Part shown: in pieces, positions 1-9,213 of the stretch | How positions within the stretch are numbered: position 1 is the stretch's first letter | Layout of the letters: the number at the start of each line of letters is the position of its first letter | Origin: Lobosporangium transversale | Lineage: Eukaryota > Mortierellomycota > Mortierellomycetes > Mortierellales > Mortierellaceae | Assembly (NCBI RefSeq): GCF_002105155.1 | Contig: NW_019029034.1 | Coordinates: 1-64,000, forward strand | DNA length: 64,000 bases | Reading direction: 5' to 3' | The notes under the pieces: generated by a model | The model's database searches: none | The model's input: only the letters and a program-made list of their open reading frames with translations | What the model was told of the DNA's origin: nothing | Program-made: the position numbers and the translations under genes

Positions 1-2213
1 GTTTTTGTTGATGATGTGAATATGTCTGTTTTTGTTGTAACGGTTTTATATCTTCCTCTTGTTGGTTTAGGGGGTTACTATATTCATGGGGCTCAACGCG
101 GTGTTGATCATACCCACGAAAAACTCTTGGGCTAAGGCGCTGGTATTGGTGCTGTTGCAACTGTTGCGGTATTGAACGAAGGCCAGAGAAAGAGCTTTGC
201 TTCCTAGAGTGTTTTCCTTTATGGGACCGCCTTGTCGATGACTGGAAGTAATGTGAGCGATAATCACTGCTATGGTAGGCAGGGGATCCAGATGCAATGG
301 CTTCCTTTGAGTGTGGGCATTCTTGATGCTGACCCTGATCATACTCGCAATAATCGCGATGTGAGTCTGTTTCGGGCCTAGAACACAACGTTTGAGAAGG
401 ATGCAGCTCCCCATGGCAATTTTGAGCACGCTGAGGACTACATCGCTGTCGGTAGTAGTCGCCTGTAGTTGAAGTCTTATTAGAAGACGCTATGGAAGTC
501 TTCTGCACGCGATGTTGTGTATCATCACCACTCATGTCGCTGTTTGCTTGACCAATCGCGGGGGAACATGACCGTGACTGATTAATATTCCTTTTGAAGG
601 GGTTTCCAGGCTCATGCACGCTATTTGCTCTTTTCCGATTGAGGGAAGTTTGCTTCCGTAGCTTGGTAACGAAGAGATCATTCCGCTGAAAACCTGTTCG
701 TCCACTAGGTGTTTGTGGACGTGTCTCATGGAAAGAAGGAGCTGGGTAAGAGAGGGCATCTGAGTTTGAACACACCAGAGGATTGACCTCACAGACGTCA
801 TGTTGATCCACCTCACCTGGTGAAGTCATGAATGGGTATCTTGTGTCCCAATTATCTCCTCTATGAGACTGATCCTCTTGATTATAGCCGATAGGATTTG
901 ATTCTTGAAAATAAGGTCGAGAAGCGTGTAAAGGTCGCGCACGATGCTCTTCCAAAGCCTTGGCTATTGCTGCAATTAGTTCATCTGACCGATTGCGATG
1001 GTTAATGCGACGACTTGATTGATGTGTTGATGTATTTGAGAGCTGTTGCCATGGTTTCGGTTTTGAGTCAATCTAAGGGTGCGTTATTGGGAGCCTATTA
1101 GCCCGACCATGTTTTACCGGGCCATGAGGCGTTGTCAGGCATCATAGCGTAGTCGTTAAAACGACTATTAGGGATACAGGAGTTGCCATCTTACCTGACC
1201 TGTAGGCCCTGATATGAACTGTACAGGCACTTGGTCCTGTGGATACTTAGACGCTTGATCATGGTCAAGATCTGCTTCCGAAAGCTGGCATTGCCGAATG
1301 GTCTGGACCTGCGTCAGTCGTCGGACTTGCTGCTGCAATTTTGAGATAATAAGGACAATATCCCTATGGGAATGCTCCAACTGGGCTATCCGCTGCAGTT
1401 GATCACGCGACAGGCTTGCTACCATCGGCTCTTCGATGGGCAGCGGAGAAATAGAAGAGGATGTAATAGGCAATGTTTCGGATATGTTGAGCCCAATATG
1501 CTGTTGATCCTGGTCCTGTTCTTCCTGCCATAGCTTCAAAATAGGTCTAATATAGGTTTGGATTAATGAGCCAGATGGTTTACTTGACGCGCCCGAAACA
1601 GTCGCATTTGTATTAATGAGTGCTAGATTACTGAGCTGTTCGGCATTTGAGCTTTCCATTGGCACGATGACCGAGTCAAGATAACGTAAAAGTATTTTAG
1701 GTGTGACCTGAGCCATTGGTATCCTGTTAGTGTTAGACTGTGCTTCGAGCCAAGACTAATAGAGTATTTCTTTGAAACAGTCAGACTTTGATTGGATAGA
1801 TATTAGCATAGACATGGTCTTAGTCATAGAACCATAGGACCCACCAGCCACAGATTAAGACCAGGTTGTTCCTTGCTGCGATCTTGAAGGTGAGATATTG
1901 ATGCAGCAGTCGAAGCATTGTCGGGGCTCCTTGTGGATGTCCCAATTGATGGTGCTGCCTTTGAATGGGTAGTATTAACGATAGAGCTCGATAAAGAGAA
2001 GACAGATACAGTCTGATGCGGATGAGGCTGTGGCGATGGTGTGTGTTGTGGCAGTGGTGTTGTAGAAGGTGTCAAATTGGACCTTTCAATAATACCGGCT
2101 GTGAAGTGGTTATTCTTGGTGATATGGTTCTCTACATGTTCATTTGATATTCCTGCACTCAAGACAGAAGATTTTTCCTGCGGTGGATGGCTTTTTCCCC
2201 CATGGATATCCAT
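1..2213 (-). CDS. Low-complexity protein with possible Ndc10/Crypton-like N-terminal module (3' end beyond window)
   Basis: I do not recognise this gene with certainty. On the minus strand three exons join in frame: 1716 (or a few bases upstream) to 1195, 1072 to 817, and 759 to 1, where the frame is still open at the window edge. The introns 1194-1073 and 816-760 have GT-AG ends. An upstream piece, 2213 to about 1826 (Pro/Ser/Thr-rich, starting MDIHGGKS), probably joins through a splice near 1826/1725; that start is uncertain, and the ATG at 1716 is the alternative. The 1716 exon has a segment (VTPKILLRYL, then SGSLIQTYIRPILKLWQE) that resembles the helical N-terminal region of Ndc10/Gcr1-like and Crypton recombinase-derived proteins. 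It is followed by a short coiled coil. The rest is Gln/Ser/His-rich with basic patches (KLRKQTSLNRKR) that could be nuclear localisation signals. The gene call is fairly safe; the family is a weak guess. Confidence 0.55.
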
Positions 2214-3301
2214 GCCGCAAGAGGCTTGCACGTTTCTTGGGTGGTGAATATGTTTAGCAACGTTTGTTAGTGTTAAGAGACAAGATAATATAAATTGTTT
2301 TAGATTGCACTGGAGGAGAAGGGGCAAGAATGAGGAAAATGAAGAGAAAAAACAAAAAAGAATGAGAAAAGAGGGCAAGAGATTTAGAATCTTGTTTGAA
2401 TGTTTCATGACCCTTGGTGTTTCTCTTTCATTTTTTCTCCTTGGACCAATGTTGGTCCGTGTATGCCCATTAAGGAGTTAAAGAACTACCATTTGACCAT
2501 AATCACCGTGCAGCCAGAGCAGCTTCATGCCTCCCTTCATTTTTCCATTCTTCTACCTCTCCACTAAATTTCGTTGCTAGATCTGTGAACGGATAGGCCT
2601 TATCTTTCATTACTATCCATCTCCCCTTCCGATGCGCGATATTCTACAATTTAATCCGCATATACGCGTTCTAGAACTCGGGTAAGAGGTGCCCCACAAC
2701 AGATCCATTCCAAGACACTGTTCGTCTTCGCGCCTAAGGCAATGACAGCTGCGAGCGCATCCTTATACATATCAGGAGGCAGCAACCTTGCCTATCTGAC
2801 CCCTTCAGACTTCCTCCCAGCCCTCCTGCCCCTTCTTCTTTGAAGAGTCGTCTAAACCTATGTAACTATATCCACATGCCTTTGCCACCACACAGGAGAA
2901 ACAGTGCAGTGCAGCTTTTGGTCATCACACTCTGCATCAGGCCCGTATAATCTGGCAGCGCACTCTCTCGAGACAATCTCGCTATCAGCTTTGTTGAGGC
3001 GGGAGGTCTCTCCCGTCTACAGAAAGTCGAAGAGACCTGATCTGACGTTCTTGTCTGGACAAGCAAGTTTTCCTGTAACGTCAAAGCACCAAAGATTATA
3101 GGCTGTAGCATGGCAAATGCACTGCTCATTTGTATTGGACGACAAAACAGTCTCAAGCATCGCAGCAACTGGAATAGACGACCTCCGGTTCTACATGTCA
3201 TAGTCCTTGATACACTAAACGTAAATTTTCATGGCAAAATAAAAGTAATCCCTTTTATTCATTGTTCATTGTGCGAAAAAGTCATCGCTACTCGTTACAC
3301 A
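2214..3301. other. Divergent intergenic region
   Basis: About 1.1 kb lies between the minus-strand gene ending its 5' side near 2213 and the plus-strand gene starting at 3302. It holds purine/pyrimidine-skewed stretches (for example 2330-2400, where a minus-strand open frame runs into a hydrophobic run that looks like CT-rich leader rather than a signal peptide) and short open frames without recognisable composition. It presumably carries both promoters; no specific site was identified. Confidence 0.4.
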
Positions 3302-4378
3302 ATGCAATTGATGCATGTCTCATCATTCCTAGCCATAGCCTGGACTGTGGCTCTCATCCTCTCTTCTCTTGTACAGGCGAACACCGAGAAGATAATATTT
3401 GCTGCCAAATTTAATTGTATTTCCACCACTGATCGTTTCAACAGTGATCTTCAGGAAGATCAAGGGGCTGTGGATCCAACGCGTTGGTATGAGGCCTTTC
3501 TTATCCGTAATTGATATGTTGATATATTGTATATTTACAACCCTCTTACTAAAGCTCATCAAGTTCATTACATGTACTCAAGGAAGCAAATGGTACCCCC
3601 ACATACCATAGTCCGTTTTGAATCGATACTTCCGAAAAACGGTATGAGAGAACCAGACGTCAATTAAGGTATATGCCCGACAGACTATTTACAACCCTCT
3701 TTCCTTCTACCATCAACCATCGCATTAGTGCAATCGAGCTCGTTAGCGTATTCTAACCAGACTCATTCCCAAACTGAGAACTCCAAGTGGTATGTGCTCC
3801 AGGGTTTGGAGGACAGCGTCATGTATGAATTACGCGTTTCATATCCAGCTTCGGTGCGTGTTCTCTGAAATATCTTTTTTTTTTTGCAAATATTGTAAAA
3901 TATTTGTTTAACTCTGTCTTATGATTTGGCTCGCTATGGAATGTATATTTATTAGTCTCCCGCAGACTTTAACATTGCAGTTTGGACATTGAGCGAAGCC
4001 CAAAAGTATTTATCAAAGGATCTTCGTCTGGACAAGTATTTTACCAAGGTATCAATCATTCAGAGGCTTCCACACTATTCATGTCTATATATTCTTTCTC
4101 TCTTAACAGCATATTGCTTTATTTAGAACGTAATGTTGGCTCATGTCGATGCCACATATACTGGGATATCATACCTTACAAATAAGGATCAATACCCCGA
4201 AAAGCTGCCTATACCGTACAATCTTGTCCTAGAGCGTCTTTACTTCAGGATTCCTTACCAGGCGTTGAAACTCGCTGTTACTATCGCAGTTGTTGCGATC
4301 ATAGGGCTCAAGTATATCGTACCGAAAGCCCATAGCGCCCTTAAAGAGGTTTCATCCATGAAAGAAAAAGGAGATTAA
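3302..4378 (+). CDS. Small type I membrane protein, family not recognised
   Basis: Four exons give a protein of about 214 residues: 3302-3486, 3739-3853, 3956-4048 and 4127-4378. The last two junctions are phase 0 with clear GT-AG borders and keep a convincing frame (YELRVSYPAS then SPADFNIAVWTL then NVMLAHVDATYTG). The first junction (donor at 3487, acceptor before 3739) is the best in-frame choice but less certain. The N-terminus is a signal peptide (MQLMHVSSFLAIAWTVALIL, cleavage near residue 25). A lumenal beta-rich-looking part follows, then one transmembrane segment (LAVTIAVVAIIGLKYIV) and a short basic cytosolic tail ending KEKGD. Inference: an ER or Golgi membrane protein with its bulk in the lumen. 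I could not name the family. Confidence 0.7.
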
Positions 4379-4635
4379 GACGATGGAAACCGAAATAAAC
4401 CAATCTATATAAGATTGGCACGATCTGGCGGGCTTGATTCTTTATATATACAGATATAACTTTTTTACAATATCAAAAAGGCATGCTGTAAAACTGAAAG
4501 AAAGTAATAAACACTGTACTCAAACGACAGAGTTATTAACCACCTCTGCTTCAGCAGCCTTAGCTGCATTAATGACTCTCTCAGTCCTTCATGGTCGAGC
4601 AAACTCAAGATTCGAATGAAGAATGATAACTAAGT

Positions 4636-4941
4636 CTAGGTTCTTTCTAGCCTTAATTTCGCAGAGAGGTTAAAGATGACATCCATAGTCCGTTGAATCA
4701 TATACGTAACTGCTGGGAGTCGCGGCCTTGTATTGTTATTTATGGATACTGAAATGGATACTGCGTTTGCTCCAACGGTTCCTTTCTCATCGTTGTCCGT
4801 GTCATCTTCATCCCTGGTGTATTCATTATTGTTTTTCAAATATAATGCCTTGAAGATGTAGTGAGGGCGAGTATTACTTTCAACTGGGACAATCAGAGAG
4901 CTAAAGTCCCTGTCTTCCTCAACCTCAGAAATTGAGATCAA
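4636..4941 (-). CDS. Possible exon of a small minus-strand gene
   Basis: An open frame of about 100 codons reads SISEVEEDRDFSSLIVPVES near its start, has an acidic Asp/Glu-rich middle and ends NLSAKLRLERT-stop. There is no ATG at its upstream end, but an acceptor-like TTTCTTTAAG lies just upstream near 4950, with a branch-like CTGACT, so it could be the second exon of a gene starting near 5010. The composition is more protein-like than the other short frames here. No family recognised. Confidence 0.3.
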   Translation of the reverse strand: MISISEVEEDRDFSSLIVPVESNTRPHYIFKALYLKNNNEYTRDEDDTDNDEKGTVGANAVSISVSINNNTRPRLPAVTYMIQRTMDVIFNLSAKLRLERT

Positions 4942-5142
4942 TTCTTAAAGAAAATGAACAAGGATTTTAGTCAGTTATCATAGCTTGTGTTCTCGTAGAG
5001 AATCTCCATATGCCACCCTTGCGATACATTTAGTCTCTCTATACACAAATGTACACATTTATACACATGTGAATAAGGGTGATTTCGGCCCACTAAGGTT
5101 GTAGCGAACGACCTTTCTCTTTCGCTCAGGGGCTATTCCTTG

Positions 5143-5148
5143 CACGTG
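5143..5148. promoter_or_regulatory. CACGTG E-box upstream of MTHFR (Cbf1-type site)
   Basis: CACGTG sits about 120 bp before the MTHFR start; on the minus strand it reads CTCACGTGCA, which contains TCACGTG. In budding yeast Cbf1/Met4 bind TCACGTG in front of methionine and sulfur genes, including MET genes. That this copy is bound is an inference. Confidence 0.45.
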
Positions 5149-5264
5149 AGATTGGACAGCGAAAGCACGACATCCATCTTTCTCAAAAGTTTTATATATT
5201 TTTGTCTTGAACCCTCCATTCTCCTCATTCACCGCTTGCCCTTTTCTGCTCCTTGTAAATACAC

Positions 5265-7299
5265 ATGAAGATCATCGACAAGATTACTCGTGCCGAAGAG
5301 GAACGGCGGCCCTTCTGGTCTTTCGAATATTTCCCGCCAAAGACCACAGCCGGTATTCAGAATCTGTTTGACCGCATGGAACGCATGTATAATCTTGGTC
5401 CAGAATTCGTCGACATCACCTGGAATGCTGGCGGTACTTCTTCTGATCTCACAACTGAGCTTGTTGCGACTGCCCAGAGTGTTTACGGCCTTGAGACATG
5501 CATGCATCTTACCTGCACCAACATGCCCAAAGAAAAGATTGATGCTGCTCTAAAGGTAATAAAGATTTATTCTACGATCAATTGCTTCTTTTCCGCCATT
5601 CTAGATATGAGATCGCCTACTGATATTTCCTCTTTCTTTAATCTTCAACAGGCGGCAAAAGCCTGTGGAAATCAAAATATTCTGGCCCTTCGAGGGGATC
5701 CACCCAGGGGCCAGGAGCAATGGGTTTCTTGTGATAATGGCTTTTCATATGCTTCGGATCTAGTCGCATACATTCGTCAAGAGTATGGAGATTACTTCTC
5801 AATTGGTGTTGCAGGCTATCCGGAAGGGCACCTGGACTCATCAAGTAAGGAAGATGATTTCAAATGGCTCAAGCATAAGGTTGACCAAGGCGCAGATTTT
5901 ATTGTCACACAACTATTTTACGACACAGAACTCTTTATAAACTGGGTTAAGGAGTGTCGAGAGTACGGGATCACTGTACCTATTCTACCAGGCATTATGC
6001 CGATCCAGAACTTTGGAGGATTCACGAGAATGACAACGCTATGCAAAACATATGTGCCTGAGCGTATTAAGCGTGCATTGGAGCCTATCAAGGTTAGCAA
6101 CAAACACTGTCGCATTATCATGTTATCTTTGCAATTCCATTAGATGCCATAGCAAGCAAATGTTTCCATCTAGTAGCAACACACTGCGGAATGATATAGA
6201 TTTGCTAATATGTTTGGTCTTTTTTCTTTCCTTATATATATTATAGGAGGATGACCAGGCAGTAAAGGATTTTGGTGTCAAACTTGCTGTGGAAATGTGC
6301 AAGGAAATCCAAGCAGCCGGGATCAATGGCTTTCACTTTTATACCCTCAACCTAGAAAAATCTACTCGACTGATCCTTGAAGGTCTTGAATTCGTAGCTC
6401 CACGTGAAAATATCCGTCAGCTACCATGGAATCCCTCCCTTTCCAAAAAGCGTGAAAAGGAAAATGTACGACCTATCTTTTGGAAGAATAGAATCAAGTC
6501 GTATGTTGCGCGCACAGAAGCCTGGGATGAGTTTCCTAATGGTCGTTGGGGAGATTCTCGATCACCTGCTTTTGGTGAACTGGATGGATATGGCACTTCG
6601 CTCAAAGTTACAGCCAAAGAGGCATTGGAGCTGTGGGGTTATCCCGAGAGTCCTAAAGATGTGGCAATCCTATTCTCAAAGTACTGCCGAGGACAGGTCA
6701 AGTCGATTCCTTGGAGTGACGAAAGCTCACTTTACCCGGAGACTGAGGCTATTAGAGATCGACTAGCGGAAATCAATGCACGTGGCTACCTGACCATCAA
6801 CTCTCAACCTGCAGTCAATGGAGTGCGATCGGACGATAAGATTCATGGATGGGGACCTAAGAATGGATATGTTTATCAAAAAGTAATGTATATGCCAACC
6901 CGTGGGGTTACCACGAATATATAATATCCTGCAATGCTTGATCAGATCTTACGTATTTTCTAACGAGATCTGAGATCGTCTGTTCAATCTTTTATTTGTA
7001 GGCATATCTCGAATTTTTTGTTTCCCCAGAGAACTTGAGCGAGTTAGTTAATAAGATCGAGGATGAGCCACAAATTACTTACTATGCGGTCAATAAGCGA
7101 GGCGATCTCAGGACAAACAGTCAGACTGATGGGCCTAATGCGGTCACCTGGGGCGTGTTTGTTGGCAAGGAGATTGTCCAACCGACCGTTGTGGAAGTTG
7201 TTAGTTTCATGGCATGGAAGGTAATATTAGATTTGTATTTTTTTTTTCTTTCTCTTTCCTACTATTCAATTGTTCACACATATCTGTTTAATTCACTTG

Positions 7300-7332
<33 letters not shown>

Positions 7333-7542
7333 TAGGATGAGGCATTCGAGCTGTGGTCAGAGTGGTCCAAGATCTATGAAGCTTCATCCATGTCCACCAA
7401 AGTGATTAACGCAATCCGAGATGAGTGGTATCTTATCAACATCGTTCATAATGATTTCCAGGATCCGGAAGGACTTTTCCGTTTGCTTGACTCTGTTAAA
7501 ACTGTCGATCACTCTGCGTTTGTTGCTAATGGTCGATCATAA
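5265..7542 (+). CDS. MET13: Methylenetetrahydrofolate reductase
   Basis: Reduces 5,10-methylene-THF to 5-methyl-THF, the methyl donor for methionine synthesis, using bound FAD; cytosolic. Five exons: 5265-5555, 5652-6092, 6247-6882, 7002-7220 and 7336-7542, all joined in phase 0, giving 597 residues against about 600 for yeast Met13. The N-terminal TIM barrel carries the conserved RRPFWSFEYFPPK (Glu21 corresponds to the catalytic Glu of bacterial MetF), GGTSSDLTTE and LALRGDPP. The C-terminal half from about residue 330 is the eukaryotic regulatory domain (SAM-sensing in the family) with WGVFVGKEIVQPTVV. Intron 4 ends with a 31-nt A run just before TGTAG. Met12 and Met13 types cannot be separated by eye. 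A CACGTG site lies upstream and an AATAAA signal at 7599. Confidence 0.96.
7300..7330 (+). repeat. Poly(A) tract of 31 nt in MTHFR intron 4
   Basis: An uninterrupted A run occupies the 3' part of the intron, five bases from the acceptor TGTAG/GATGAG, where a pyrimidine tract would be expected. Confidence 0.95.
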
Positions 7543-7598
7543 AATCTTTGAACTACGTACCAAGCTTACGTAATGGCACATGATACATAAATTAAGTC

Positions 7599-7604
7599 AA
7601 TAAA
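7599..7604 (+). terminator. Poly(A) signal AATAAA after MTHFR
   Basis: AATAAATAAA lies 57 bp after the MTHFR stop codon and before the next gene's ATG at 7684; a usual position for a polyadenylation signal. Confidence 0.5.
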
Positions 7605-7683
7605 TAAAATATAAATTTTTGGGACTGTAAGATTGTTTTTTTAAGAAGGTGAAAATGCATTCAATTCCTTAGCCTCATTCAGC

Positions 7684-8822
7684 ATGTCACCGTCTATTTC
7701 ACATCGACCATCAGAGCAGACAGCAGCAGCAACAACCACCGCGGCTGCTGCTGATGGCGAAAAGACTGTCTGGTACCTTGCATATGGTAGCAATATGGAG
7801 CCAAAGGTCCTGACAGGTCGACGCAAAATCAAACCCATCGAGTCAGTCCCTGTCATTGTACCTGGATACTGGCTAAGCTTTGATATTGGAGGCATTCCTT
7901 TTGTTGAGCCATGCTTTGCCTCTATCCTCAAAATGGATCCTGCAAGGATGCATGATAAGGCTTATGCACAAGAGGTCTTTGTTAGAACACAATATGGCCG
8001 TGAATTCTTGTGGGATGAACGCCACCCAGATCATCCAGCTCGCTCTTATCCTCCTGTTCTCCAAGGGGTTGCTCACAAAATAACACTTCGCGACTGGCAG
8101 CTTGTTATTCAATCTGAGGTAAAGGGGTTTTTTATATTTTATATTTATTTATATTTATTTATTTATCCATTTGAACTAAAGAAAAGAATTTGTTTTTATC
8201 CATTTAGGGTGGATGGGGTCATGATGTACCTACAGGCTACAACCAGATTGAAGTAGACTGTCGAGTTGTTGGCACCAATGAACACATCACTACTCATGTG
8301 TTAGAGGCACGCCCACTATCTGTTAAAAGCCATTGCCAACCCTCAGCTCGTTATAAGGCCCTGTTGGTCTCTGGTGCGGCTTATCACAACCTTGACCCAG
8401 CCTATCAACAATACCTCTCTACTATTGTTCCATATGAATGCACAGGAGCCCGATCCAAGATCGCTCGTGTTCTCTTTGTCTTCATCAATTTCCCTACTTT
8501 ACTATTGTTTGCATTCAGGTTTTGGACAAACAAAGGCAAATCTGCAGATCAACTTCAGCGACCACCTTACTGGCAGGCTTGGTTTTTTGACAAGGCTGCA
8601 AGGTTCTCGAGTACAGCACATGATTATGTCATTGCACCTATTCTTGGATCCGGCCGATCTTCTTCCCTTGTGCAACAAGCAGTCATCAGGGAGCGGATCC
8701 AAAAGTCCATGCAGGTTAGCGAGACCCCTCAGGAATATCAAGCCAATATGGAAGCTGATCTAGATAGGGAAAGCTCAGCCTTGAAGATGGCTGAGCAGGC
8801 TGCCGAAACTGTAGCCGAGTAA
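7684..8822 (+). CDS. Gamma-glutamylcyclotransferase-like protein
   Basis: Two exons (7684-8118 and 8208-8822, phase 0) give 349 residues. The N-terminal part has the family signature YLAYGSNMEP at about residue 31, followed by a domain typical of fungal gamma-glutamylcyclotransferase-like proteins, which release 5-oxoproline from gamma-glutamyl substrates in glutathione turnover (some fungal relatives, such as GliK, act in secondary metabolism). Around residue 225 a hydrophobic stretch (VLFVFINFPTLLLFAF) could be a membrane anchor, and the last 40 residues are charged and helical. The N-terminal 20 residues are Ala/Thr-rich. Only about 140 bp separate it from the MTHFR stop. Family call good, exact substrate unknown. 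Confidence 0.85.
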
Positions 8823-9213
8823 GGGGTAGAAATTTGTTGAAGTGTTCAAGTTACCAGAGTATCCATTAAGGAATTGATTCAAACACTTGGTAGTTCAAGA
8901 AACGCAGTCGCTTAGAGTAATTTAATGTTACAGCAGATTGATAGAGTGCCGTTTCAATGTATACTTGCGCAGATTTTACTTTAGACACTTTAGATTGTGG
9001 AAGAATTATTGTAATCATCCAAATTTAGTCGATAAATGCGTACAAAAATATTTAGACTTTTAGGAATGTTGTCATTGATCTACCATTTTAGGGTTCTTTG
9101 AATGGGATGTTCAGTGCATGGAAAATTGATTTTTATTGTCTGTAACATGTAGTAACTTCTTTTTTATTTATTTTATATTTTTATTTTTATCTTCGCTTTC
9201 AGTACTTTCTTCT
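8823..9213. other. Convergent 3' intergenic region
   Basis: About 390 bp between the stops of the plus-strand cyclotransferase gene and the minus-strand ArgRS gene. It is AT-rich with TTTATTTTTA repeats near 9165-9190. No gene or structured RNA seen. Confidence 0.6.

Noticed and set aside
1-1716. Decayed transposon (Crypton) relic
   Set aside because: At first the broken frames suggested a relic, but GT-AG splicing joins 1195-1716, 817-1072 and 1-759 into one open frame, so it is more likely an intact gene.
2866-3201. Minus-strand open frame of 111 codons
   Set aside because: No domain, overlaps other short frames in a likely promoter, composition not protein-like.
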